Positions 35,170 through 50,077 of a DNA stretch of 64,000 nt are shown in pieces (within the stretch, counting starts at the first letter, position 1; the number at the start of each line of letters is the position of its first letter). Source of the DNA: Osedax fenrisi. Lineage: Eukaryota > Annelida > Polychaeta > Sabellida > Siboglinidae. A program made the position numbers and the translations under genes. Location: the NCBI GenBank assembly GCA_964019155.1, contig OZ025241.1, positions 9,237,881 through 9,301,880 of the forward strand. The letters run 5' to 3'. Below the pieces are notes generated by a model, which was given only the letters and a program-made list of their open reading frames with translations, made no database searches and was not told the DNA's origin.

Positions 35170-35897
35170 GTTATACATTCATAACTATTAATACGATATA
35201 ATTATAATGTCAATCTTATCATTATATCAAATAAAGTAGATGGTAACTATAGTATTACGATTTCTTTCACAATTATACTAATATATAAATACATATGTTT
35301 TAATATAAGAGGTTACAAAATTAAAAATAACTAAATATATTCAAAGTATACATATATTTCTATTATTTCATACTATATTTTATTTATATTTTCGATATTT
35401 TTTCATTTATTTTTCTACAGTATACTGTAAAACTATAAAACTTTTTAATATAGTACGATTCTTTATTTATTTAAATAACGTATGTTATCGATAGCAAACA
35501 TATGTCGACTATATACTTTCGATTAATGCTAACTTTTCCATTAGCATGATGCGGCGATGTTTAAAATAGCTCGAAATAAATATCACACCTGCGCGTGAAT
35601 AATTCATAATTCAATATATTACATAATACTATTTATAATACTTAGAATGGTAGAGTACATATTACTTATAAGACACTAGACGATGCGGTAACCAATACAT
35701 CATCTAATGTATACTTATAAACAATATATGAAAAAATAGATAGTATATGTGATACCTATTGCTGCGCTATTGTTCATTTGATTAATGAGTATTGGATACT
35801 CCGAGTGGCGTCAATAGATTAGATTATGAGGGTAGTACGGGCATTTCCGAGATATGATAATACATGATGTTTTATATATTGTTTTATATATTTATTG
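35170..35897 (+). repeat. Dispersed repeat R1, copy in B
   Basis: Matches 736-1419 and retains the internal segment at about 35827-35868 (GGGTAGTACGGGCATTTCC) that is missing from A. That segment also occurs in the inverted copy at 28138-28897, so its absence from A is a deletion. Confidence 0.75.
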
Positions 35898-36055
35898 TAT
35901 ACTATAATATGGGAGTTTCCTATATAAAATATGTATATCTAAGTGGGTAATAAATGTCACGCTTCATTGAATATTTAATCACGTGATATTCTAGCTTTCT
36001 ATATATACTCATAAGTAACTGAGTTGAAATTACTCACTTTTAATTACAACCAAGG

Positions 36056-36131
<76 letters not shown>

Positions 36132-36417
36132 CATATAAATATTATATATATAAATATTATATCTAAATATAATTTATTGAATCATTTAATTAATAATTTA
36201 TATAATAATATTTTCATAGTATATGTAAGTAAAAATCATATTTCTTATTTCTACGCATATTTACAAATCACATTTTAATATTGTATGTAGGTTTATTCTC
36301 TTTAGAGTGCGGCGTAACACTCTTGTTCATTGTTATCATAAAATTCCTATATATTCCTATATATTCATCTAAATTCCATATATTCATCAATCAATCAGTA
36401 GATAATATTTTTTAGTA

Positions 36418-36454
<37 letters not shown>

Positions 36455-36777
36455 TTAGTTAATTATATGTTATCACGTACATATTATGTATAATAAACAG
36501 TGATAATATTATTTATTAATAAGAAAATGCAACTCAAACTTTATAATCTTATATATCAAAAATATTATATTATATATATATATATATATTACATATGTAA
36601 GGTGCACATAGTAAAATACAATTTGTAATGTTAGTTCTATTATTCTTTCAAATTGTTCGTAGACCCATTTTTCTAACACTTCTAGACTCTTTTTAAACTC
36701 CTCCTTTTTATACCTCTTTTATATAAAGATTACGCCGGACCATATACATTATCAACTTTTCTTTATAGTAAATTACA

Positions 36778-36809
<32 letters not shown>

Positions 36810-36877
36810 ATACATTAATTTGATATATTAATTAAATATCAATAAATTAATCGATTATGAATAATTTCAGTATCAAA

Positions 36878-37168
36878 ATGGTGACTGGAAAATTGTCAAT
36901 CTTATTATTTGGTTAGTATTATACATTCATTATAAATAAAAGTGTACTATTTCAAATGTAATTATTAATTAACCATGTTTAATATTAACCCACAGTGGCG
37001 TTCGTTAATTCCGGACTTGTCCCAGATAATGGTTTGTCTATGTATATTATATTTTATTAATATAGTTAAGATGGACTTGTTTTTAAAATTGATAGAAATT
37101 GTCTCGATAATATTTAACTTTAGCTCCTATAATATCCAGGTTATTAAGCCTAAATATGATAATAATAT

Positions 37169-37219
<51 letters not shown>

Positions 37220-38278
37220 GTATGTGTGTATGTGTTACGGTGTATATGTAATATTAAGAACTGATGAAGTTTTACTATTCAATTTAAATAAATTAATAAT
37301 ATAATAATTATTATTATAATTAATAATAATATTATTATTATTAAGAGTATTACTATTGTAATTATAATTATTAATATTATCAGTAGGTAATTATTATTAT
37401 ACTTTGTTATATATACAAATAATTTAAATTACGTATATGTTTAATATATATTTGGATACTATAAATATAACACGTGATGTGAATATCGAGCCCACGTGTT
37501 AACACGATCACGTGTATTTATAGTGATAGTCACGTGGGGAGATTGGACGGACTGTACGGTAACATGTGGAGGGTCGGGGATACAAACTAGGACAAAGTTC
37601 TGCGATAGCGGATCGGGCCCGGTGCAGTGTGACGTTATCACTAATCCATGCGGAGGTATCATCTGTTCAAGTTAGTATTTATACGTATGTGTATTAGTGG
37701 TTTCCCTTTAATACTCATTTAACAGATTCCATTCGGTTATTTTTTTTAAATAGTTGTAATTATTATAATTTAATTAAATATTCTATATATTTAAAATCTG
37801 TATTCAGGAGTTATGATATCATAGTTATAAGTTATAATTCGTATATATATATATATATATATAATAATATTAAATGAAGTTTGTTTTTTATATATTTACA
37901 ATAAATAATCAACAAATGCCGGTTATTACCAGGTGGGTATTCCACTTACATTTATAATCATATAAAAGTGTATCGCCGATCCTCTCTAGTAATTATTTAA
38001 TCTAAATAGAATGACACATTTACATGTTAAGCGATAGTGATATTATAATTAATAAATATTCGCACTGAATACACGACGACACGTTCGATACCGCAGCCGT
38101 CGGCCATTACCCTCGGTTTACCGCCAGCTTTATTACAGACATTCGTGCTGGTAGCGTGTGGTCGGAATGCTCGGTGAGTTGTGGCGGAGGAACGAGGTCT
38201 AGGACTTTTACCACGTCATCAGGATTGTCCGAGGATATTATCTCTTGTAACATGCAAGAGTGTGGCGTCGGTTTGTAA

Positions 38279-38325
<47 letters not shown>

Positions 38326-40700
38326 TTACTGCTAATATTCATTGTTTAAGTAATAAGTTTAGTTATGTTATTAATTATATTATTAATATATACAATTCGT
38401 ATATTAATAATATAAAATATTATTAATTTACTAAATAAAATATAATATAAATTTACATTGAAAAATGGAAGTGGATTTTTATAATTCTAGTTTGTCTAAT
38501 TAGGTTATAACTTATTTTCAATTTAAAATTCACGCGGTATTAATTATCGATGGATTCTATTAATTTGTTATAGAATTACACAAGTGCAATATTTGATTGG
38601 CAATTAGTATTGTTGTTAATTATATTGTATAAATAATAATTATTTTAAATATTACGCGATTGGAATGTGTTAAATTAATATATACATTAAAAATTTGTAA
38701 TACTTTTATTAACAGTTAAATATATACAATATATATATAATGTGTATATATATATATATATATATATTATAGACTGGATTATATAGTGTTATATGTATAA
38801 TACATTTCTATTGACATCGAATTATTAATTAAATATGTTTTATAATATTACTTCAATGTAATATATAATTATACATTATTTATTATATTATATTGTATTT
38901 AAATCGTAGTAGCAGCTAATAGTACCTACACACTATAGTTCATTATAGTATATTCGCAGTATTATTACGTTATCGTATGGTGTGTTTGTAGAGAGGTATT
39001 GCCCCAGCGACTTCACGTTCATTCTCGACGCTTCCGGCAGTATCGGTGAGCTGAACTGGTGGAAACAGAAGCAGTTCGTTATCGACTACCTTAGATCCAT
39101 GAAGATTTGTTAGTACTAGCGCACTAGGTACATCCGCACACTCGCACACTCGCACACCAGCCGCACACCAGCCGCACACGTGTTTACTTCACTCTATATT
39201 CACGTATTTCAGCGTACGACATGACGCGTATCGGATTCGTGACCTACGGTGGTGTTTCGTTGTTGAACTTTGACCTTACCACGTACGGTGATAAGCAGTT
39301 AATGATAGATCACATATGGAATATCGACTACATGAATTCAATGACTAACACAGCTAGTGGTTTACTGGTCAGTGGTCGCGTACAACAACACTTTATTATG
39401 CAACATTAGCTAAGGTAGACATTATAGTCAAGTAGGTATGTAGTGCATTACATGGTATACTCCGAAAACTCTTTAAACTGTAATGGATATGGTCTGCTGC
39501 GCATAGCTTAACAGGCGTGGCATAGCTTTGTAGGCGTGGCCTATCATTTATAAAAACTTAAATATTCTGTATAATGAGAATCTTTTAAATTAAAATGTGT
39601 ATGGTATAAACTGTGTATATAGTTAAATAATTATAATGCATATATATATATATATGTATTTTATATATACACCAAGTTAAACTAATACATTGATGTTGAT
39701 CATGTAGGCTATGCACGATATGGTACAAAACACCCGAAGATCTTCACTAAAGCAACTCGCCATACTTATTACTGACGGACACTCGAACACCGACGTTGTT
39801 AATACGATACCCAATGCCGATGCTGCTAAAGCCGATGATATCACAATTATCGTACTAGGTTTACCACCGACCCACTTAATAACAACAATAACTTACCCGT
39901 AATATTTGTATACGATTATTTATTTTCGGATTAAAATTAATATATTACAGTAGATCTAAACCTATATAATATAAATGAAATTCCTAATTTCATGTGAAAT
40001 ATTAAAATTCGACTCGGTAGTTAACACAAACATCACATCGGCGCCGCCCAGGTATCAAGAACTACAACCCCACGGAAATCCTAGCGATATCGTCGGGCCC
40101 AGATTACGTTGCTACCGTGGCCACCTTTAGTGGTCTACACAGTATACTAGTGGACATTACGGATATAACCTGCGCCAGTACCGGTTAGTGTTCGGCGGTC
40201 ACGTGTTAGTACGTTACTGTCGCGCCTCTGAAGCAGCTGCCTATTGTTGTCCTACCTTATATGGTATTGTGATATTATGTAACACCGCGCTAATCTGTTC
40301 AACCGCTAATATCATACATATAATATATCCTAATCTGCCCACTAATGCGTGCTTATCGATGACTCATATAGGACATAATACCGACTGTACGAGATGCGAT
40401 TTAGTCGATGGTTTAATCCATCAGCCGGATACTCAGAATTGTCACATGTTAGTTTTCTCATAATATTTGTAAATAATATAATCACGTGTCAGTATTGACC
40501 ACGACGACGACATTATTTAACTAATTACTAATTTTTAAATTATACTAATCATTAACAATGAATTATATATATAATATAAAATATATAATTATATTAAAAA
40601 TGTATGTTATTTTATATATTTTATATATATATATTAAATTTAATCTTTTGAATGGAAAGTTTATTTAGACACTTACATAAATAATAAATGATGTCACCAA

Positions 40701-40741
<41 letters not shown>

Positions 40742-42565
40742 TATAAAAGTAATACAAATAGGTAATACAATTATACTGATTATAATAATAAAATAATATA
40801 TTATAACATATATAATCTAAATATACCAAGCGCGTTAATAATAAACCAACATAAACGTTGATTGTCCTCAGGTACTACATGTGTCAGAAAACAAGCAATG
40901 GCAGCTATATTACATACCAAATGTCGTGCGGAGTTCTATACTGGGATCAGGTTAACTTCGTCACGCTTCATTGATTATTGATATTGATATAGTAGTATGT
41001 TTTACAATTGGTGTAATCGATGAAAACTATGTCTAGATGTTTGTAAAAATATTAAATTAAATTTACATACAGATATGCAATAACATACGAATAACATTTC
41101 AATTGTAACTTAAAATATTCTACGGATTTGTCATGCGTGAAAATCAATAGTTAAACAATTAGATTGCAATATAACAAATATTCATAAACTATGTGCATAC
41201 AACCGGATATACACAATATAGAACCGCGCATAGAAAGTATGCATATTACTTTTAAATATAATTATTTAAATAATGGCGAATAGTAATTAATACGTTTCTA
41301 AAGATATTTACTAACCGATACCACTGAACCGTAGGATATTCGAACCTGCATGCCTAGCATTCCAGCTGAACCCAACTGTGATATGAACGGACTTCCGGTC
41401 ACCACTATATCTCCCACCACCACAGGTATGTCACAACAACACATATCATACAACAATAACAACAATAACGAATACCTGATTTCAGTACGCTGAACTATAG
41501 TATATGCGCATACTATATTACTCTAAACTATAGTATATACACATACTAGAGTATGCTAAACTATAGTGTATGTCCATACTATAATGTACTACATGTTAGT
41601 TATGCCTACTACACACTTATATATAACGATCTCGTTCACACCCCTATCGTAGAATCGGCGCCCTGCCCCTTGATAGCTCACTCTAGCGACCCTACTAAGT
41701 ACTACAACGGAGGGGTACTCATGGTGTGCTCTGGAGGTACAACATTCATGGCCGAGAAATGTGCCTGCGATGGAATAGGTTTGTTGAAAGTCGCCATACT
41801 GCGCTTATATACGGATGAGTCATAGTCTATTAATAGATGTGCTACGGATGGAGTATGTATGCTGTAAACGCCCTTATACGCGAAGTCTTGCGATTATAAT
41901 ATCCGCTCCGCTCGTCTACTAGTAGGTGTAATACTATTGTATCAGGTGCGGTAATACTATTGCATCACGTGATGTAATATTATATTGTAACTAAGTAACA
42001 TATCAGTTACGCCATAGTTACGTTCTCCTAGTATTCAATCTACTTTTCATTTATAGCCAATCTCGATATATCAGATTCTTTATTCCTCAGTACCCTACTA
42101 ACTCAGACTATTTATAAATGTAATTGGATATATCAGACACTCGATATTTCGGTCACATTTCTTCGCTACCTCTTATTAAGAGATATCGAGAATTAACTAT
42201 ACTGTTAAATTACGCAATCGTGCGCGAGTGATGATGTCATAACGAAACACAACTCTTACGCAATAACAGCAACAACAAGCGGATACGCGGTGTTCGAGTA
42301 TTAACAATGAACCCATTGTTACAGTGGTGCCTAACGATTGCGAAAAAGACTTGCTGCTAGACTTCCCGTTCGACACGCACTTCAATGACGTAACCTGTAC
42401 TAAGGCCCAGTCGTCTTTAGTCGGAACCGGAACCGTAACTCTTGTCAACGATAACCAGAGAGGCATGGTGGCTTCCTTCGATACCGCATACTTAACGGTT
42501 CGTACTATAGTACTATATATAGTCATTAACTATTGTTAACGACTGCTGTATTCTCCAAACTATCC

Positions 42566-42609
<44 letters not shown>

Positions 42610-44489
42610 TGATATTCATACACACCGTATGGTTTAAAATCTAAATCTCTAAATAACAATACAAACAGGTACCCTATTTAAACAATTACTTCGCCAACAA
42701 TTTGGTGCAGGACTTCTCCGTATGCCTGTACTACAAGTTCCCCACAACTGATGGTTATTATGACGATGATTCAGGCCGTATGTACACTCCAGTTTACGAT
42801 GGGTTACGACCCGATACGTTGTGCGCATGCGATAAACATATTACGTAATACATAAAACTATTATTATCTATTATTATCTATTATTATCTATTATGGGCAT
42901 GTCAATGCACCTTATTATAATATAATTATATACTGTATACGTGAATAGTATTATATAACTTCGAATACAATATTGGAATATTTAATTAAACAATGGGTGA
43001 AATTCCATATAGATTATATATAATGCAGGTAAACTGGGTGATGAATATGCATATCTAAGCTTTGATTGGTTGAGTGGATACAGTATTTTATAATAGTATG
43101 TACTTTAATTAAGAATACAATTAAAAATAGATCTAGATATATAGTTGCAATAAACTTGCGAATCTCTAGCACCAATAAGTATTGGTGTTATATGTTACAA
43201 TAATAATAAATGTAATACAAATATAACAAACATGGAGTAAATAATAAGAAAATAAATATATAAAAAATATTAAGTAAGTGAAATTTACAAACAAATTAAT
43301 ATAAATAAATGTTAAAATAAAGATCAATTAAATTAATATATATATATAGGAGTAACTAGTATATATCCACTAATACGTATACGCCACGGTTGTAGGAGAT
43401 AATCACGTGATGGTCAGCAACGGAGACTGCAACACCGATCCCAGTTTTGAAATCGGACTGAATGGCGACACCGGATCCAGCATGACAGCCTATGGCAGTA
43501 TCGAGACTAGCACCGGCTCCGGTATGAACGCAGTTCCCGGGGTTTGTATCCAATACGCAACCTAGCGATACGCTATTCCATGTTCATATATATATATAAT
43601 CCATGGATGACTTGCGAGAGGCTTCGAAGAGACATTAGAGCCATATGATTATAAATTAAACGTTCTTTAACATCCTGGTTGGGATGGCAGATATCCACGA
43701 AAATAACAATAACAATAACAATATATTAAACTAGAATGTTAATAGTTAAATATTTGTCATTTAATCGATAATATTGATATTGAATACGGACTTATCACAT
43801 AAACTATATAATTTAGTTAATATACTTATAAACGGATATTTTAATATACAAATTAAACGATGACTTTAAATGTGTCAGATTTCCAAGAAGAAATGGCACC
43901 ACGCTTGCTGGGTTTATAACGGAAGTGTAATGAAGTTCTACTCGGATAAAGTAGAGCAAGGAAGCCCATTACCCATTACAGGTACGTCGCTACGGTCAAC
44001 TAATCGTAGTGTTGTATTGCAATTGTATATTCATTTTATTTGAATTAATTTTAATTATAATGGTAACTATTAATTATAATAACGATGTAAAGCGTTACTA
44101 AGCGATAAAGTAATTAGACCTTGCCAATGCCAAGTGCGTAATAAGTTATTTATAGAATATTACGTAATACTAAGGAATGTCCGAGGTACATGCGCCTATG
44201 TTTATAGTTACGATTGCACGTGCGTATGTGTATGTTCACATACACATATATTATATACAGGAGGTCTTGCGAACACACCTAGCGATCTCGCTATAGGATC
44301 CAGATGTGGAGATCACTATTTCCACGGATACCTCGATGACGTTAGTGACTATTACGCAATAACGTAATAATGAACACGTGACTCATGTAAATACGCCCAC
44401 TTTCATTGACTTTAATTCATTAATATACATTAATACAGGTAAAATTGTGGGCTAGAGCAATCACCCAATCCGAAATCAATGCATTATAA
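36878..44489 (+). CDS. Secreted Pif-like matrix protein, copy B (TSP1-TSP1-VWA-CBM14-CBM14-LamG), 18 exons
   Basis: Exons: 36878-36911, 36996-37031, 37524-37655, 38139-38270, 38992-39108, 39213-39367, 39708-39858, 40052-40183, 40372-40447, 40872-40950, 41335-41425, 41653-41778, 42325-42497, 42669-42777, 43396-43541, 43879-43981, 44261-44340, 44439-44489. Lengths and phases match copy A exon by exon and again give 640 residues. I find only three exon differences, all synonymous: CTG to CTA in exon 10 (40938), TTT to TTC in exon 13 (42365) and CTA to CTT in exon 17 (44268). The predicted protein is therefore identical to copy A. The exon 4 donor has changed from GTTAGT to GTTTGT, and an (AT)n tract has expanded just inside intron 4 (38281-38320). 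Introns 4, 11 and 13 carry small insertions or deletions. Either a recent paralogue or the other haplotype. Confidence 0.85.
36912..38991. other. Introns 1-4 of Pif-like gene B: notable content
   Basis: Outside the exons this region is AT-rich. Intron 2 has an (AT)n tract at about 37172-37214, slightly longer than in A. Intron 4 has a new (AT)n tract at 38280-38320 starting 10 bases after the donor; in A only CTATATATG stands there. Confidence 0.6.
43601..43727 (+). mobile_element. SINE 3' remnant in intron 15 of Pif-like gene B
   Basis: Same truncated SINE as 9081-9207, at the orthologous intron position, so it predates the duplication. Confidence 0.65.
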
Positions 44490-44816
44490 ATATGCAATTA
44501 ATTATTATTAAATATATGTAATTGTATCGTATGCGTAAAGTTATATTATTATTATCATCATCAACATTCTGTTATTTAAACTTGCGTAATAGAAGCAAAG
44601 CTTATCGATGTTATTACGATTACATATTATGATATTACATCATATGTTGTCATAACTTAATAAAACATCATTTAAAGCATAATATAATCTTATTTTACTT
44701 CTTGTTTACACATTTTGTTTACACATAACATAAATATTAAATATAACTTAGTAAAATATATTTAAATGCCCTATAATAAAAAATGTTTGTAGTTGCCCTG
44801 GAACCTAAAATTAACA

Positions 44817-44867
<51 letters not shown>

Positions 44868-45760
44868 TCTATGTATCAACAACATTGATTATAATCCTAT
44901 AGAATATATAATAAACTACTCTCTGAATATCATTTTGAATAATATATTATTTTCTCATATTAACCTGAGTTAATATGAGAATATTATTATTTCGAGTTAA
45001 ATGTGTTAAGTTAAATAGTTATTTAAATAACATAGTGCATAGAATGTTTTTTTAAGTGTTAATAATAAACTAAGTCATATAATACCTTCATTAAACGGTT
45101 TTTACCATACTTAACATATATTATGTATTGTTAATTTTACAACATATTTTTTATATATAATTGTATTATAATTGATATAATTAATACAATAAAACACTAT
45201 TTTATGACCGACATACCCCCATTAAAATAATGTATTATTGACATAAAATTTCGTAAAATCAAGAGTTTATTAATGTATATACATTTTATTAATTAAAATT
45301 ACATTAATGTAAACTAAATTTATTTTATAATTTTTCTAGTAAATAATTTATATATTAGCTTATTATATATATTAGCTTATTATAGAATATAAACTTATAT
45401 TATTAGAATATTTGTGTAATTATATTTGAATTAAAGTAGATATATAAAATAGTATGTATCATTTATTGAAATTTTAATTTTAAAATTGTACACAATATAT
45501 ATATATATATATATACAAATATTAAAAATAATTATATAACAATATATAAATATTCAAATATAACACAAATACATATGTTCTTTAATAATATGTTTACATA
45601 CAAGTTATAATAAATAAATAATAATGAGTTATATAATCATAAAATAACGTTTGAAAACAAAATGTAAGGAACTATATAAGATTTTATAATAAAACTATGA
45701 TCGAATATTAATGCATTTACGGTATATAATTAAGTGATAATATTGTAAAATAATAAAATT

Positions 45761-47098
45761 CTACATTAGAATAAACTTAGATATTTTAGTATCGATATAT
45801 TTAATATTCGAATATTTTAATATTTGTGTGTAATTATCTAAATAAATACAATATATATTACTGTTTTCATACTGATAAAATAAACAATCATTATTATTAT
45901 AAATAGTATTAATTTTAGTTATATCATTGAATACATCAGTGTTTATTGTATGCCACTGATTAGTGTGTATATTGTAACTTTCAATATTACGAATTAGTTT
46001 GTTTCCAAGCTTTCCACCAACAGCATAAATATTATTACCATATTTCACAGCAATATGTCTTTGTCTACCATTTTCTAATGGTGCCGTAGATTTCCATACA
46101 CCATCTTTATAACGCATAACTTTAGTAATACAACTATTAATACTATATCCACTAATTACATATATATCATTAGTATCAACAATTATGGCATGATTAGATA
46201 TAACGTATGGTAATGTTGGACCTGCTGACCATTCATATGTACTAGTGTTATAAATCATTACTTTATCTGTATCAACTTTAGTAATATATGTACAACCTAT
46301 AGTAATTAGATTACCATCACACATTTCATTTATAGTAGGCGGAAAGTGTTCATTGAATAAATAATCATTTGGATAATCACACTTAGTTATAATATTAGTG
46401 TTCTTATTGTATTTAAACATTTTACCTATAATACAGCATAATATATACAAGTCATTAGATTTTGTATAAATAACATTATTTACACTTTCAAAATCATATT
46501 TAATTAATGCATTATTGTTTTTAATATCATAAATACCAGCTGTACTTACTTTATATAATGAATATTCACTATATCGTATATTATTAAATGTAAGTTGATA
46601 ACTATATATTTTCAATAAATCTAATGTATCAGGATTATTATGTACGCTATATATTGCTGAAATATTAATATTGATATCTTTAAGTATTTGATCAAGATCA
46701 ATATTACCAGTTTCAATAATTTTATTTGCTAGCATTAATTTATTACTGCATAAATTCAAATTAACTAATTTAAATATTTCTTCTGAATACTCCATTCTAT
46801 TATTTAAATCATATTGTAACCACATTGTCAGTGCTTTCACAATAGAATATTCATCTTCTATTGTAAATAAACGTTCAGTTAATGATATTTTTAATTCATC
46901 AAATTCATATTTTATAAAAATATATTTTTCTATTAAATTATTAAATATTGATTCTAATTTATAATTAATGATGGTTATATAATCTTCCAATTTTAATGAT
47001 AATTCGTATTTATAAATGAGATCCAGGAGTTCACTTTCGGGATGTTCAGATAAATATTCAGTTATAAATGTATCACATTTTTCAGTTAATTCTTTCAT
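45761..47098 (-). CDS. Kelch-repeat protein with BACK-like N-terminus, copy B
   Basis: A 445-codon open frame collinear with copy A. I find four differing codons, all changing the amino acid: Asn to Glu before MCDGN, Met to Thr in KSMAPL, Val to Ile in INTVYNN and Ser to Tyr in YCISLDN (A to B). Two of the four need two base changes. I see no synonymous difference across the gene. Frame, length and kelch signatures are intact, so both copies could be functional. As in copy A the BTB core is missing and an AG dinucleotide precedes the ATG. Confidence 0.8.
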   Translation of the reverse strand: MKELTEKCDTFITEYLSEHPESELLDLIYKYELSLKLEDYITIINYKLESIFNNLIEKYIFIKYEFDELKISLTERLFTIEDEYSIVKALTMWLQYDLNNRMEYSEEIFKLVNLNLCSNKLMLANKIIETGNIDLDQILKDININISAIYSVHNNPDTLDLLKIYSYQLTFNNIRYSEYSLYKVSTAGIYDIKNNNALIKYDFESVNNVIYTKSNDLYILCCIIGKMFKYNKNTNIITKCDYPNDYLFNEHFPPTINEMCDGNLITIGCTYITKVDTDKVMIYNTSTYEWSAGPTLPYVISNHAIIVDTNDIYVISGYSINSCITKVMRYKDGVWKSTAPLENGRQRHIAVKYGNNIYAVGGKLGNKLIRNIESYNIHTNQWHTINTDVFNDITKINTIYNNNDCLFYQYENSNIYCIYLDNYTQILKYSNIKYIDTKISKFILM

Positions 47099-47287
47099 CT
47101 ACATATTTTGGTTAAATAAGTGACATTACCATTATCCTATTAAAAGAAAAATAGTTTTTAAATATATATTTATTATTTAAGTAATAATATCATCGTCATT
47201 TTCAAAAGCTGTCACAGATTCGTTTTGTTTTCCTGCCACAGAATCGTTTTATTTTCCTGCCAAACATTTAATATTATTATTATAGTA

Positions 47288-47336
<49 letters not shown>

Positions 47337-47808
47337 TGTTATCATTGAACACTAATATGTACATATATGGTAACTATAGGTATTAAATATTGATTTTAAT
47401 TTCAAATTCAAATTTTAAACCAATACAAATTAAGGGTGTTTTGAAATATGAGGCGCGTATTAAAATATGATTAATATTTTTATTTAACAAAAAAAATGTA
47501 TTATATATTTTAATATCTTATTTATAAATTTGTAAAATTTCTGTAATTATTTGTGAGTATTTATTTTAATAAGTGATTTTATAAGCGTAATCGATATCAT
47601 AATTATTTGAAATTGACAGGATTTTTGTAAATACTTGTCACATTTAATTATATATTTCGATATAAAAAATTTATATTTTTACATTAAGCATAGATTATTG
47701 ATAAAGTATAATTGATAAAAAAATCACATATGTGTATAACAAGATATCATTGGTTGAAAAGAGAAGCTTCCAAACAGAAAATTTATAAATGTTCTTTCTA
47801 TAATTAGC

Positions 47809-48396
47809 TGTCTACGCAAGACGTTATATTCTTGTATTAATTTTATACTATTCATTATTTATGTTGTATAATACTTTATAAATATAATACTTTATAAAAC
47901 TATTATTAAACTATTACTATAAAAATAAATTAATATTTTTCTATTTTATAACTTCTATACTTATATTTATTTGTATATCTCATTATAATATTTATTTAAG
48001 TACTACTCTATATTAGTACCAGGGATGGGGTCAAATATGTATTTGTATTTAAATACGCTGATTTTGTATATTTGTATTTGTATTTGTATTTGAATAATTA
48101 ATTGTCTACGCAAGACGTTATATTCTTGTATTAATTTTATACTATTCATTATTTATGTTGTATAATACTTTATAAATATAATACTTTATAAAACTATTAT
48201 TAAACTATTACTATAAAAATAAATTAATATTTTTCTATTTTATAACTTCTATACTTATATTTATTTGTATATCTCATTATAATATTTATTTAAGTACTAC
48301 TCTATATTAGTACCAGGGATGGGGTCAAATATGTATTTGTATTTAAATACGCTGATTTTGTATATTTGTATTTGTATTTGTATTTGAATAATTAAT
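47809..48396. repeat. 294-bp tandem duplication in copy B only
   Basis: Two adjacent copies of TGTCTACGCAAGACGTTATA... through TATTTGAATAATTAAT (47809-48102 and 48103-48396). It spans the hAT left end and its flank. Copy A has one copy. Confidence 0.9.
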
Positions 48397-48961
48397 CAGT
48401 AATGTATTTGTATTTGGTGTATTTGATCAAATACATTTTTAAATACAATTTAAACAATTACTTTATGAATTAACAAATTAACAAATTAACAATAATTTAT
48501 ATTAAATAATACATTTATTAAATAATATAAATTATATAATAGAACAATAATTTTCAAAGAATTTTATGAATACTATATAAATAAATTTATGAATTTATAT
48601 TCTATATATAAAACGTATGTGTTAAGCTATGTTCACATGAGCAATCTATTCCAGTAATTTCGCAATAAATTCTTAGGAATTCCAGTTTAAAAATCCCCTA
48701 GCGGTATAAATGTTAGGGTACTTAAAAATACATACATTTGATGAACATATGAACTTAAGTACATTATATAATCATAAAGTGGTAATATATATATATTCAT
48801 AATTTAATAATTATATAAGGAATTATATATTATAATTATTAATAAATTATTATTAATTATTAATTAAACATTCGTAAACGATTAAATAACTTAAATTGAA
48901 TTACTTATCTTAATCGTAAACGATTATAATTGATTGATATTAGATTGACCAATAGAAATGT
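48020..48961 (+). mobile_element. hAT-type transposon, left part (copy B) with duplicated end
   Basis: TIR CAGGGATGGGGTCAAATA occurs at 48020 and again at 48314 because a 294-bp segment is tandemly duplicated. The outer flank ATTAGTAC precedes both. The right TIR is at 58210-58227 with ATTAGTAC at 58228-58235. Confidence 0.8.
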
Positions 48962-49447
48962 AGGGGACGGAAGGGTATTATGGCCGATTTTTTTATTACC
49001 TTACAAGAAACAAAATATATCATACTAATATTGGATATTATGATCCAATAAGTTGTATATACAATTACAATATGTTGTTCTAAATAATGGCTATCAATAT
49101 TTACTCATTTAATTATTTGTATTCAAGTCATTTGATTTTTATTAAAAAGCAAATTTTCCGTATAAATAGAGATAAAATACACTAGTGCGGGTATTATGGT
49201 CGATAGTTCCGAAATAGCTACTAGGATCGCGTCATGTATTCAAATACGCACTATTTTTATAATTAAAAAATAAAATACATTTTATCAGATATCAAGATAC
49301 ACACGCACTTTTATAGTAATTATATTTATAAGTAATCGTTATCCCATTTAGTTTTACTTATATTCAGCTACAAATTTATATTTTAATTAATTAGTTTAAT
49401 ATGTCTTACATTATTAATTCAAATGTAAGTCGATTAATTTGAACGAA

Positions 49448-49574
49448 ATGGCAAATAAAAATTGTATTGAACATCGATTCAATATTGAAAATGAAATGGC
49501 AGGAATAGATTGGTTACGGGGCTTCAGGAATAGATATCATTGTCTCACTCTCAGAACTCCGGAACAAACATCAG
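49448..49574 (+). pseudogene. Pogo-like transposase N-terminal exon, copy B
   Basis: Same 127-nt exon as 14629-14755 with the AG-x-DW-x2-GF signature and a GTAATA donor. The possible upstream acceptor AG of copy A is AA here. Confidence 0.6.
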
Positions 49575-49799
49575 GTAATATATTTTAATATATATATATA
49601 GTATTGTATTTGATTATGTGATATGAAATATTAATAAAGTGCCATACTTATAATTTGTACCATTATTGTAGTATACGTGACAATTAGTATACTAATCGTA
49701 ATATACTATATATATATACAATATATATATAGTATATAAATATAAAATTTAAAATGTGTACTATAAAAATATATGGAATTAAATTATTTAACTATATAA

Positions 49800-49833
<34 letters not shown>

Positions 49834-50035
49834 CTATATATAAACCTATATAGTTATGTATGGAATTAAATCGTTTAAATAGGATGACAATCTTATGCAT
49901 ATAATTATATATTATTAATAATATTATTAATAATTAATAATATTATAATTATTCATTAATAATTAATTTAAACTGTTATTAATAAATATGTTATTTTATA
50001 ATAATTATCCAATATTATACTGAGAAAAAGAAATA

Positions 50036-50069
<34 letters not shown>

Positions 50070-50077
50070 CTGCATAT

